From positions 3,834,829 to 3,898,828 of the forward strand of contig JAJEKV010000041.1 of assembly GCA_021234155.1 (NCBI GenBank): a stretch of DNA of 64,000 nucleotides, in the 5' to 3' direction. The translations under genes were made by a program, and so were the position numbers. This DNA is from Isoetes taiwanensis (taxonomy: Eukaryota; Streptophyta; Lycopodiopsida; Isoetales; Isoetaceae). Each line of letters starts with the position of its first letter. Positions within the stretch are counted from its first letter, which is position 1. Below are positions 1 to 9,441 of the stretch, piece after piece. The notes beneath the pieces are model-generated. The model saw nothing but the letters and a program-made list of their open reading frames with translations. It searched no databases and was not told the origin of the DNA.

Positions 1-34
1 GTTTAGAAAATGTGTTTTATGCGTCTACTTCTCA

Positions 35-168
35 AACATGTGGTCTAGGATAACTTTGGAATTTTGGATGCAATTGCGCAAATAGTCATTTCTGCCATCT
101 GGCATGCCTGATCACACGATGTCCAACTTGTTAGGAGCCATCGCAATGAGGCAAGTTTGGAGCCGGTG
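35..168. repeat. Dispersed direct repeat, copy 1
   Basis: This segment recurs at 719-856 with scattered substitutions. Both copies begin with 'aacatgtggtctagga' and end near 'gcaagtttgga'. The segment is not coding in any convincing frame. The second copy starts exactly at the end of a LINE tail, so the pair may be an older repeat cut by LINE insertion or a local duplication. Confidence 0.7.
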
Positions 169-669
169 TCTAGGAAGGGATTTTTTGTTCTCCCTCTTCA
201 AGTCTCTCTTCAAACCCTCGAGGGAACCTGCACACAAGCTCTCGACCACTTCAGATGTAGGGAAGACTGCCAAAACCTAAACCCTACAGACTTAGTAGGA
301 TTTAGGTATCGAGGCATTAAAACAGATCCATCCGTTAATGCCACCATTGAAATGGTAGTTCATGTTCCATGAAACATCCCAAAAAAGAAAAAATGGGCAT
401 CCACCACACGGATGTGCCAACGCCCAAATTTTCCCCTTTTGTTACGTACAGGAAGATGGCATATTCCCCTAATTCAACCACTTCACTGAGCTCAAAATGG
501 GGTTTTGCCTTTGTGCGTGAGTTCAAACATTCAATTTACACTGGGAACCAGCTATCAACAGAGCCAAACTCGATTTGCTATAGGCAACTAGTCAACCTTT
601 TGCTCGATGTGCTCCTAGCCTAGTACTATAGTGTAAAGATAGCATGTACTTGGCAATCCAGAAAGTTAA

Positions 670-720
670 ACAATCCTCTCCGTGGACGTTAAAAAATCTA
701 TTCTATTCTATTCTATTTTT
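670..720 (+). mobile_element. LINE 3' end with TTCTA tail
   Basis: The sequence 'ctccgtggacgttaaaaaatc' followed by TATTC/TTCTA repeats matches the 3' terminus seen on the longer LINEs at 42.2, 54.98, 59.0 and 63.2 kb. Only a few dozen bases of element are present, as expected for a severely 5'-truncated LINE insertion. Confidence 0.65.
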
Positions 721-856
721 AAACATGTGGTCTAGGATAGCCTTGGCGATTTGGATGCAACCACGCAGTCGAATTATCATTCTGTGGCTTCTGGCATGCC
801 CGATCGCACGATGTCCAGCTTGTTACGAGCCGCTGCAATGGGGCAAGTTTGGATCG
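719..856. repeat. Dispersed direct repeat, copy 2
   Basis: Partner of the segment at 35-168. Both are in the same orientation about 684 bp apart. It abuts the LINE tail that ends at about 720. Confidence 0.7.
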
Positions 857-859
857 AAG

Positions 860-1480
860 GATTCAACAATTACATGATGGGGTGCCTAATGCGGCACGAG
901 ATGCAAGTGTCCAATGTACTAGCATATTTTTGGATTTGTTTCACCTCTACGGTCTAGACTTATTACGTCATACTATTGTGGACCTTATATGTGCACTTTA
1001 GCAATCTTGTGCACAAGTGCAATAGGCTTATGTTTGATCAGATAAAGGAGGTGGACAGTTTGATGACCATTATCGGCACCGGTTCTACATTCATTGGTAT
1101 GTAGACTATGTGGCTTCAAATTTAGTGTCTGTATCACACTTTTCTATTTCTCAAATTGCAACTCATCTTACTAGAAATTTCCAAAGAACAAATGACCTTT
1201 ACCATTGTTTGGGATCATTCTACTTAGAGTTGATCTTGACTAGATATTAGACTTGTTGTTAGATTGAATTGAGAATAGAAGTATTAGGACTATTAGAATG
1301 AAGATAAATGATTGTATACCGGCGAGTTGGCAATCTTCCCTATGTCAAACGGGAGTAGGACTTTGAATTGTAACCTCGCAAAACCCCGGAAGACGGACCA
1401 CAGAGAAGTTTCCAAGGCAATCTTTCCCGGTTACCCTGCATGAGATCGCATGCCCATGCCTTCTAGTAAACGTGATGACG
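860..1480. other. No recognisable feature
   Basis: AT-rich sequence with only short frames. I see no domain, RNA gene or repeat structure in it. Confidence 0.4.
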
Positions 1481-1485
1481 AGGAA

Positions 1486-1725
1486 TTGATGACAACCTTA
1501 CAAACCCTAGGACACATGTTTTGAACCCACGTGATGACATAGTGCCATGGTGGAATCCTAGTCGACCATTATGTAGGAAATGATGACAACCTTACAAACC
1601 CTAGGACACATGTTTTGAACCCACATGTGACGACAATAGTGCCATTGTGTAGGAAATGATGACAACCTTACAAACCCTATGACACATGTTTTGAACCCAC
1701 GTGATGACGTGCCATGGTGGAATCC
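1486..1725. repeat. Three-copy tandem repeat, period about 80-93 bp
   Basis: The block 'gatgacaaccttacaaaccc' followed by 'taggacacatgttttgaaccc' occurs three times with variable spacers that share 'agtgccatggtggaatcc'. Each unit carries a single AAACCCTA, the plant telomere-like octamer, but there is no telomere array. Confidence 0.8.
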
Positions 1726-1729
1726 GACA

Positions 1730-2865
1730 CTGGCTTAGGTTTTCACAGGTTGTGGTCGAAATCTGTTTCAATGGTGTAAAGTGCAATAGTGGCATACTAG
1801 GTGATATGGCAATGGTATGGCATTATAAATGATGAGGTGGCATCAAAAAGAGCAAGCAAACTTTTTTTTTCCATGAGAAAGTGACTATATGCAAAAATTA
1901 TGGGAGATGACATGGCATGAGTATGGTGAGGTGGCACCCTAGGTGTGATAGGGTGCAAATAAAAAATGTCCATATATGGCAATATGTCATTTGTCTTTAA
2001 TATCTAAACTATATAATTGCTATAGGCAAGATTCATTGAGAATATATTTTTTGATTCTCTTTCATTTAGCTGACACGTCCACAACTTTGTCCGGGGGAAA
2101 AAATTGAAATAAAATAGAAAACCAAATAATTTATATGATGCGACGTTTGTCTCTGTCATGCGGATTCGACATGAAGACATGGAGAAACGGCAGGTAACAA
2201 TCTGACTGGCCATTTTTGGATCTTCATCTTACCGCAGTAGCCAAATTGGTGCCATGGGCATTTCGTTTCTGGAAATTTGCTGGAGGCAACAAATCTATGG
2301 ATATGCCCAACCCTTGTGATCGTTAAAATGCCTTTGTGTATGCAGAACTGGTGAAGCATTTTCATCTCTCCATACTCAAGCCCTAATTAAAGGGAATAAG
2401 TACTTGGCTTATGGAGCAGCACAATCTTATGGGCACTTTTTCATCGGTAGACGAAATTTTTCATCGGCGATGGCAGTTTAGAAATTTCTCATCGGTCGAG
2501 TTAGAAGATTCCGGAGCTGTCTTTGCTTCAATTGCCGACGGTCCAACCCGCCTGCCTAGTGCCAAATTCTGCAGCACTAATGATGCATCACTTCAAGGTG
2601 GAATTGCGAGTTAAAGCCTCACATGTCTATTTGGCGTGACAGAAATTCATCATTACTAAACAACATGGATCCAACTTCACACGTTTGTCCTTATCAGATT
2701 CCACTAGCACCCACTGCTTCTTTCCTTCTTATTGCCTTGCAAAGTGGAGCCTTTTCCAATGAAGCTTCATATCATCTAACTTATAATTACCTACAATCGA
2801 TCTCTACCATGTAACGAAAAGAGGTTGCTCCTAAGGTGTTTAATTTAACTAGGATTCCATGTAAT
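1730..2865. other. No recognisable gene
   Basis: Mixed AT-rich sequence with short frames on both strands. None shows a domain or plausible splice structure that I can support. Confidence 0.35.
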
Positions 2866-2867
2866 TA

Positions 2868-2962
2868 TTTTATATATGATGATTAACTAGGAAACTAGAA
2901 AATATATGATGATTAACTAGGAACTAGAAAACTAAGCAATATATGATGATTAAGGGAATTGC
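2868..2962. repeat. Short tandem repeat
   Basis: The motif 'atatatgatgattaactagg' is repeated three times at about 28-38 bp spacing, the last copy partial. No other feature is seen. Confidence 0.75.
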
Positions 2963-3410
2963 ATTGCATTTATACTACTAGTCGTCATAAGGGTTTAACA
3001 CTATTGGTCAGATGATTTATGAGGATTGCATTAATTAGAACGAGATTTTTTTTTTTTAGAAATTCAAAATATTTTGAGAATATTCCCGTGTTATCCGTTT
3101 CCATGTTCCATTGTCATTTTCGTGTTCTAACAATTAAGGACCTGTTGCCCGTGGCCATGTTTTGTAACTATGGCATTAACGCCTCCTCACGCACAACACG
3201 TGCCCTCCAAATGCCCTATGGCAATATCACGCAAAATCCCATCCTACCCATCATAACAAGAGTTGCCCAGGCAACACAAAAATTAAAACCGCCAGTGGGC
3301 GGGAAACAATTTAAATTAATGGAGGAGATTAATCCAGCTCATCGATCCAAAGAAGATATCTGATTGGCGGGATTTAGACTCCAAGGAAGAAATGAAGAAC
3401 TGTTCTAGGC

Positions 3411-3502
3411 AAAATAGGGCGAAGGTCTATGCAAACGCAGTCGTAGCCGAACTATGGCGGAGGTCTGTGCAAGCCCAATCGTAGCCGAACTGTGGAATCC
3501 GG
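3411..3502. repeat. About 44-bp tandem duplication
   Basis: Two units share 'ggtctatgcaaacgcagtcg' (second unit 'ggtctgtgcaagcccaatcg') followed by 'tagccgaact'. This is non-coding sequence upstream of the kinase relic. Confidence 0.7.
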
Positions 3503-3689
3503 CTGTGGGTTTTTAAAGCATTTGTCATCGCTGTATGCCGGAGCTCAAAATCGAACTGGGTAATTAGGTACAATATTCAGATTATATTATGTTCGTGTAG
3601 AAATTTGTATTTTCCCTTCTTAGTCTCTTCAATCTGCTTGCAGATCCTTTGCTATGTCCAAGACAGCTAGTCGAAATTTTAAACTAATA

Positions 3690-4450
3690 TTTCCATTGGA
3701 GAACTAATCGCGGCTGCTTTGCTCTTGTCCATTATGGCAGTGATCTTAATGAAGGTATTGAGAAGGAAACCAAAGGATCTATTTGCTAAGGAAATTGATA
3801 AATGTATAGCTGGTATAGAAGGATTGCCTCCTAGGTTCACGTATAAGGAGGTGGAAGAAGCAACAGACAATTTTAGTCTCAAGCTTGGATCAGGAGGGTT
3901 TTGATCTGTGTACGAAGGCATGCTGCCCAACGAAAAGAAAATTGCTGTGAAGAAATTGGATGCCATAGGCGCCCAAGGGATAAAGCAATTTGTAGCAGAG
4001 GTGGCATCGATGGCAAACATAGGCCACGTTAACATAGTCAAGCTATGTGGCTTTTGCATAGAGAATGCAGACAAAATGCTGATATACGAATTCATGCCAA
4101 ACAAATCACTCGATCAGTGGCTGTTTGGAGAAGAAAAAGACAAGCTGAGTTGGAGACTTCGAAGAGAAGAAATGGCGGTCTAGCTATCATCTCAAAGCTC
4201 GATTCGGAAATGGGCATCGCTAAATTGCACACTGAGGTAGCGCTCTACTCCAACATTCTTTTTGCTTCTGTTTTGTGCATTCCTTTACACCTTTACAGTC
4301 TTATTCATATTTTTGATATGCAGGTTGTGGAGATGGTGGTCAAAATGCCTACTCCAAAACATGAAAAGAATGTCCGGAAAGGTTTGGAGAGCATGAGAGG
4401 TATGTATATCGGCCACATAGTAATTTTTTATTTTAAGGCAAAATAATCTT
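3690..4450 (+). pseudogene. Lectin-type receptor-like kinase fragment (SD2-5-like)
   Basis: Recognisable in order are a hydrophobic membrane segment (about 3,705-3,760), a basic juxtamembrane stretch, the FTYKEVEEATDNFS motif, the glycine loop GSGGF-SVYEG, the kinase subdomain II lysine in IAVKKLD, and the N-lobe and hinge with LIYEFMPNKSLDQWLF. These are characteristic of plant G-type or S-domain receptor kinases such as SD2-5, which sit in the plasma membrane and phosphorylate Ser/Thr. The ectodomain is absent, and the C-lobe collapses after about 4,180, with no HRD or DFG. One in-frame TGA (3,902-3,904) replaces the last glycine of the glycine loop. The 4,320-4,400 stretch may be a scrap of the C-terminal part. 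The piece is a dead 5'- and 3'-truncated copy. The family assignment is secure; the exact subfamily is less so. Confidence 0.85.
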
Positions 4451-4549
4451 TTGTAGAAGGAATGCTTTAGAAGTTTGCATTTCCCTTATGCCCTCCTCTC
4501 CTTTAACTTCTGTTTTTATGTTTTTTTCCCTTGCATTTGAATCAGATTC

Positions 4550-4655
4550 GGGCGTTCAGTTTTAGGGAAAGAACAAAAGGGCCTCTTCTATTATGTTTTA
4601 GTTTTAGGGACGGAACAAAAGGGCATTTCGGTTTTAGGGAAAGAACGTGTTCTAT
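4550..4655. repeat. Three-unit minisatellite
   Basis: The unit 'gttttagggaaagaacaaaa' plus 'gggc' occurs three times with variation (for example 'gttttagggacggaacaaaa') in the tail of the kinase relic. It is short and non-coding. Confidence 0.7.
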
Positions 4656-4917
4656 TCTGGCATCTTTGTTAATGATGATTTTTTTTTTTCCATTTGTTGC
4701 AGTAAGCAGTTCGCTTCATACAGGAATGCTTGATAAGATGCTTTGGCCTGTAAACAAGTGAAGTATATGATTCACGCCCATTGCCTTATTTTGTTGATAC
4801 AAGGTAAAAGATGCCTCAAATATTTCATCCCTTTAACTTAAAATGATAAGGATCTGGTCCGCTTACAGAAGATGCAAATAAAGAGTTTGTTGTTTTAAGT
4901 TTTGGTAGATACTCTTA

Positions 4918-5046
4918 ATGCTCTGCTTTATTTTTTTGACCTGAATCCATTGCAAAATCTTACCTTGGCGACTGCAGATCTGTTTTGCTTTATTTTTTTA
5001 CCTGAATCCATTGCAGAATCTTACCTTGGCAACTGCAGATCTTATT
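4918..5046. repeat. About 65-bp tandem duplication
   Basis: Two consecutive units read 'gctttatttttttgacctga' then 'atccattgcaaaatcttacc' and so on to 'gactgcagatct', differing at a few bases. The duplication is recent and local. Confidence 0.8.
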
Positions 5047-5220
5047 CAACCCCTTCAAATGGTTTAAATGGATGTGGAGTGCTGATACTTTATGCCACTA
5101 ACATTTTAGCTCACACTTTTGATCAAAACATAGAAGATTACAATAATAATGAAAACAAAAAAGATTCCTGAAAGCTCTATGGTTGATGCCTTATTTTTTA
5201 AGTTTAAGCATTTTATGTAA

Positions 5221-5260
5221 TGCCTAGTGGACTTCATTTGGGTTCGATTCCCAAAAGGCA
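5221..5260 (+). other. Shrunken tRNA-like hairpin
   Basis: TGCCT at the 5' end pairs with AGGCA at the 3' end. Between them lie an A-box-like CTAGTGG and an intact T-arm, TGGG-TTCGATT-CCCA, which is the Pol III B-box. The D and anticodon regions are missing, so this cannot be a functional tRNA. It could be a relic of a tRNA gene or the head of a SINE. Confidence 0.4.
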
Positions 5261-5261
5261 A

Positions 5262-6279
5262 TCAGGATATTGAATTACATTTTTGGAATAGCAAAAATTC
5301 AATCAGGATTTAAAAATAGCTCGAATCAGGATGAGCTATTCTTTAGGTTTTCTATACTTGTTTTTATCTCTTTAGAACTACAATAGAGAAAACATGTCGC
5401 ATTGTTTCTTTTAAACTACAATAGGAAAAACATGTCTTATTGTATGAAAAACAACGTGTGGTTGATTACAACTAATGAAAATAACACGTGGACAATTGAA
5501 GGAAAACAATGCCAAAAAAACATGTGTTGTTTCTGGGCAAAATTACATATGTGTTTTACGCATTGTTTTTGTCTAAAAACCACGCCAAAAAACCACACTA
5601 AAAACCACACAAAAAAACCACACCAAAAACAATATGCATTGTTTCTAGCATTTTTGGAATAATACTATGGGTGGTCTCCAAGTGTTGTTTTTTGGCAAAA
5701 AAGACAGCACAAAACTACACATAGAGCCAAATTTGAGGTTATAGTGTGAAATACAAAGCATTAGTTCGTATCAGGCATTTTAAGTTGTTAGATAAACCAA
5801 ATGAGATAATTATGTTTTAGTACCATAAAGAAAAATAGGATAAAAAAAGTCACACTAGCATATTTTAAACAAGATCATTTACCACTTGTGTATTAGTGAT
5901 TAATTATTGTAAAAAATCATGAGAATTATGCGTCTAAAATTACCATGGCAATATATTGAAGAAGATAGATATGATCAAATACAGTCTAATAAACTTGACA
6001 TACTAAACAGTAATACATATCATATAGTTTAAGTTATTACATAGACCAAACCATGCCATAAAACAATGTTGTCTTAACACTTTAGAAAAATATGTTGATA
6101 AATTATATAGTTCAAATTGTTATAGAGACCAATTAAAATTGCCATGCTTCAATACCATGTCATAAAACAATATTGTCTTATCACATTAGAAAAATATGCT
6201 GATGAACCATATTAGATAACTAGACATGGTTTGTAAACTTTTGAACCCACTAACATGTACTGATTTATAAATTTGGTTT
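5262..6279. other. AT-rich spacer with an internal duplication
   Basis: No gene is visible. Between about 6,020 and 6,210 a roughly 100-bp unit is repeated imperfectly ('taaaacaatgttgtcttaac' then 'taaaacaatattgtcttatc'). If the LTR element upstream had a second LTR it should lie in or beyond this direction, but I find no match to the 9,442-11,238 LTR here. Confidence 0.5.
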
Positions 6280-6801
6280 TCAACAATAAACCATTAAGAA
6301 AAAATCATAATGGTTCAATTTTGGGGGCCTTGTGTATGCTTGATACTGCAAGAGGAGTTGTCCTTCTGCTGAAGAGGCTATGGGGTCCACATCCAAGGCC
6401 GGGATAGAGGGTTCCCCGATTGGGTTCAGGGCATGGTGAGAGAGAAAGATGGCTAAGGCAGCGGTATAGGAGAAGAACTTCGCCCTATTTGCTGTCATGA
6501 CCATGTAATCTGGCAACCTAGCAACTTTGTTGTTCAGGTATTTGGCAATGTTCGGGACAGCACCCAAGGCTGCTTGGAGGGACTGCTTGGGAACAAAATA
6601 TCCTGTACAGGGGGGAAGCTGTACTAAGGAAGGCCCTACCCTAACTTGGAACTCAGTCATGACTTCCATATAGGATGGGGTTGCTTGCAAGGTGGCTTGG
6701 ATGTCTATCTCCTTCTGGAAAACTTCGAAGATGGCATTGACATCTGCCTCAGCTACATGGGCACTGGCGTTGTACCATTGCCTGAAATCTGCAGTTGCCA
6801 T
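6280..6801 (-). CDS. Unknown 173-residue protein beside the H3-like region
   Basis: This is an uninterrupted frame beginning MATADFRQWYN and ending FFLMVYC. I do not recognise a family. It is moderately hydrophobic (for example FFSYTAALAIFLS near residue 110), mixed helical in appearance, with no signal peptide, no clear membrane anchor and no zinc-binding or catalytic motif. Its ATG lies 113 bp after a TATAAATA box (6,914-6,921), with two palindromes beyond. The same arrangement precedes the H3-like region on the same strand, so the two look like parallel transcription units of one element. It reads whole, unlike its neighbour. A structural or nucleic-acid-binding role is possible but unsupported. 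It could be a gag-type or accessory protein of the LTR element, or a captured host gene. Confidence 0.6.
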   Translation of the reverse strand: MATADFRQWYNASAHVAEADVNAIFEVFQKEIDIQATLQATPSYMEVMTEFQVRVGPSLVQLPPCTGYFVPKQSLQAALGAVPNIAKYLNNKVARLPDYMVMTANRAKFFSYTAALAIFLSHHALNPIGEPSIPALDVDPIASSAEGQLLLQYQAYTRPPKLNHYDFFLMVYC

Positions 6802-6913
6802 TGATCTTGAGTGAATTGGACTAACAAACAGCTATTAAAGCGCCTAAGGGAGCTGGGAAATTGCCTAAAAGCTGAGAGCAAACCTGTAAGATGCTAAGTG
6901 AGATATAGGGGCC

Positions 6914-6921
6914 TATTTATA
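6914..6921 (-). promoter_or_regulatory. TATA box for the 173-residue ORF
   Basis: On the minus strand the sequence reads CTATAAATAGGCCCC, a near-perfect plant TATA box, 113 bp before the ATG at 6,801. The box before the H3-like region (8,871-8,878) is identical in its core. Confidence 0.7.
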
Positions 6922-7115
6922 GGAAAAGCAAAAAATCCTAATTTTTGGAAGACTTAGAAAATTTTTGGGTTTGGCAAATCTCACCTATTTTGGGGTCAAA
7001 ATGAGGATTTGAAAGCTAATTTGAGGGTCTGAGCATGAATGAGATTACCTAATGGACCTACTACAACAAATTTGAGGTCAATTGGAGGTGGCATGAGAGA
7101 GATAATGTTGAAAGT

Positions 7116-7180
7116 ACTCATGGTGTGCGCTAGAAGACTGACCTAAAATTTAAGTCGAGGTCCTGGCGCATACCGTGAGC
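7116..7180. promoter_or_regulatory. Paired palindrome, copy A
   Basis: Outer arms ACTCATGGTGTGCGC and GCGCATACCGTGAG are inverted repeats. The centre, GACCTAAAATTTAAGTC, is itself nearly palindromic. It lies 195 bp upstream of the TATA box at 6,914. Three more copies occur at 7,319, 8,977 and 9,192, while the DNA between copies is not conserved. Confidence 0.8.
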
Positions 7181-7318
7181 AAATTGGCCCTATTTGGTCA
7201 AAACTTATCTAAACAGAATGAACTAAGGGTCAAAACATGATGGTCTCCTCGAGATACGCAGGATTGATCCCTTACTTGAGCAGTTTGGAGATGTTTAGGA
7301 CCACTTTTGGTGTGAAAT

Positions 7319-7383
7319 ATCACGGTGTGCGCCTGAGGCCTGACCTAAAATTTAGGTCGATGCTCTGGCGCATACGGTGAGTA
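7319..7383. promoter_or_regulatory. Paired palindrome, copy B
   Basis: Arms CACGGTGTGCGCC and GGCGCATACGGTG flank the centre GACCTAAAATTTAGGTC, which is almost perfectly self-complementary. It starts 203 bp beyond copy A. The pair A/B mirrors the pair C/D, whose starts are about 211 bp apart. Confidence 0.8.
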
Positions 7384-7525
7384 ACTTCTCACTTTTTGGC
7401 CATATGATGTCCAATTTCACTAAAACAAAAGGCAATTATTGCTAATTCAACCTAATTAACAACATTTATGCACTTATAACATACTCTACAAAACTTTTTA
7501 TTCACAAAATTTGTTATTTACAAAA

Positions 7526-8768
7526 TTAACGTTCTCCTTTAATGGAACTTGCCAAGTGCATATCCTTGGTCATCAACGTTACTCTTTTGGCGTGTATAGT
7601 GCATGCCCTTGAGTCTTCAAAATGTTGCACCAGCTTCTGCTCAGCTGCTTCTTGCAAGGCTAGCAGCATCTCACCTGTAACTCTCATGCTCGAGTCGAAC
7701 TCCTGTACGACTTCCTTGACGAGCCTGGCGAATGGTGCACGCGGGATGAGAAGGCCGTAACTTCTCTGAAAGTGGCGGATTTCCCGAACTGCTTGTGACA
7801 GTCTTGATCCGGGCTTCCTCGCTATTGGCTTCTTGGGAGGTACCGGCTTCTCTGGAGGTGGCTTGAGGGTCTTCTTCTTTGAGGGCCGTCCTCCTTCGAC
7901 ATAAGTTACCTTGTTGGCCTAGTAGGAGTTGTAGGCCTCCCACTTCTTCATATATTCCTGGTAGGCCTTTAATTTCTTCTGGTAGACCCTGCGATGGTCT
8001 ACCACATAAGACTCCCCGGCAGGTCGGGGTGGCTTCTTCGGATCTTTGTCCTTCGCCCACGTGGGGTAAGGTGGGGGTGTCTGTATCTGCCGATTCTGGT
8101 CTGTCCGATCCTCGTCTATTGGCTTGGAGGAGCTCCCTACCTCTTGATTAGGGTTGTAATCTTCATCATCTGAGTCATCGGAGGATAGTCGGGCGGCCGT
8201 TCCTCGATGACGATCTTTACATTGGGGGTCTTCTTGATCTTCCTCTTGGGCTCCTCCTTGCCTTTGCCCTTGAGTTTCTTCTCTGTTTCTGCCTCCTTTT
8301 CTTCTCGTTTCCTCTTCTTCTCGGTCTTTCTCTTTTTGCGGCGTTGTGCCTTCGCCTCCTGCATTTGAATCCGGGCCTCGATTTCTTCTTCTAATGTCGG
8401 CTCGGGAGTGGGGTCTTTCTGCTCCTCCTGTTCCTTGACAGCTTGCTCCCCTTCAGCCCTCTCTTGTTTTTGTATCTCTTGCTCAATCTGCTCAAACGCT
8501 CCTTGAGTCTCCTCGTCCATCGAGCCTTCGGATTTTAACTCTGCTTCTTCGTCTAACTCCTGGTTGATGGTGTTATCCAGCTCCTCTAATTATTCTTGCC
8601 TCGACTCCTGTACCTGTGAGTCGTCAGAAGTACATCCCCTGCTGACGAGGGTTGGTCTCTTCTGGCGAGAAGCTGCTCTCGAAGTAGCTGCTGAATCCTC
8701 CTCTGGTCTTGGGCGCTGGGCTGTTCGCCTTGTTGATATTTCCGAGCAGTTTGTTTGGTGCGCGCCAT
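7526..8768 (-). pseudogene. Histone H3-like region in an LTR element, broken
   Basis: The first ten codons read MARTKQTARK, identical to the canonical H3 tail through Lys9. The 3' part (about 7,526-7,815) encodes an H3 histone fold of normal length: AVREIRHFQ (alphaN), PFARLVKEV (alpha1), MRV in loop 1, [16 protein letters not shown] (alpha2), then [12 protein letters not shown] and a terminal GER followed by stop. The Cys, His, Arg, Asp and Leu of the H3-H3' four-helix interface are kept, as is the loop-1 Arg. In ordinary H3 the tail and fold are about 35-45 residues apart. Here about 300 codons intervene: an acidic, Gln/Glu-rich part, a Lys/Arg/Glu-rich coiled-coil-like part (8,137-8,520), an Asp/Ser patch and a Pro/Lys-rich part. 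The frame is not continuous, with about three breaks, though introns could explain some. It lies in the gag position of the LTR element, in the same orientation. It is either a captured H3 gene or a divergent host variant beside an LTR. Confidence 0.88.
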
Positions 8769-8870
8769 GCTTTACTTCACGTCAATCGGAGCTCTGGCGC
8801 CCAAAAATCGCCTCGAAGTGCGGGAGCTAACTTCTAGACAGAAAGTCTACAAATGAGAGGGGTTTGGGTC

Positions 8871-8878
8871 TATTTATA
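8871..8878 (-). promoter_or_regulatory. TATA box for the H3-like region
   Basis: On the minus strand the sequence reads ACTATAAATAGACCC, 103 bp before the ATG at 8,768. It has the same core and nearly the same spacing as the box before the 173-residue ORF. An internal TATA box downstream of an LTR is unusual for a retroelement. Confidence 0.7.
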
Positions 8879-8976
8879 GTTTGGCAAATTTTAGGTCAAA
8901 TTTTAAGTTGCTCATTTTCATGTGTCAAGGCACCTGTTAACTTAAAACATGCACTTTCTTTAGAGTTTTCTAAGTA

Positions 8977-9052
8977 AAATTACTCATGGTGTGCGCTAGA
9001 GGGCTGATCTAATATTTAGATCAAGGCTCTGGCGCATACTGTGAGTAATTTT
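8977..9052. promoter_or_regulatory. Paired palindrome, copy C
   Basis: This is the most complete copy. AAAATTACTCATGGTGTGCGC is matched by GCGCATACTGTGAGTAATTTT, with 18 of 21 positions complementary by eye. The centre is TGATCTAATATTTAGATCA. Relative to copy B, both inner arms changed together (CC/GG to TC/GA), so pairing is preserved. Confidence 0.82.
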
Positions 9053-9191
9053 GCGTTTTTTACTAAAATTATACTACTATAGACATATTCCTAGGGTGTG
9101 ATATATAAATCTAGCTAAACCTTACCTTAAAACTCGATCTAGCATATTACCTTGTTCAAATTCTTCAAGTTTCAAGGTGATTATGGCTAGT

Positions 9192-9262
9192 TACTCATGG
9201 TGTGCGCCTGGGGCTCAATCTAAAATTTAGGTTGATGCTCTGGCGCATACCATGAGCAATTT
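9192..9262. promoter_or_regulatory. Paired palindrome, copy D
   Basis: Arms TACTCATGGTGTGCGCC and GGCGCATACCATGAGCA flank the centre TCAATCTAAAATTTAGGTTGA. The inner pairs are A-T where copy B has G-C on both sides, another matched change. It lies about 170 bp inside the primer-binding site. Confidence 0.82.
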
Positions 9263-9428
9263 CCACATTTAATGAAATTTTTTGTTCAATTCTAACTGTT
9301 ACTAGCTTAGCATAAACTACAAAAAATGAGAAAAAAAAAATTTCCACTTTTTCGAGGTTTGAGAATTCTACTAAGTTAGTACTACTGGGAGCATGGCCAG
9401 TGCTTTGCTCTTAGTCTCCAAGAACATT

Positions 9429-9440
9429 GCTCTGATACCA
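9429..9440 (-). other. Primer-binding site (initiator Met-tRNA)
   Basis: On the minus strand this reads TGGTATCAGAGC, the standard plant LTR-element site complementary to the 3' end of initiator Met-tRNA. It begins one base after the LTR terminus, which fixes the element's orientation: the internal region extends toward lower coordinates. Confidence 0.85.
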
Positions 9441-9441
9441 C

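Noticed and set aside
1486-1725. Interstitial telomere or CRISPR-like array
   Set aside because: There is only one AAACCCTA per 80-93-bp unit, the spacers are not unique, and the DNA is plant nuclear. It is a simple tandem repeat.
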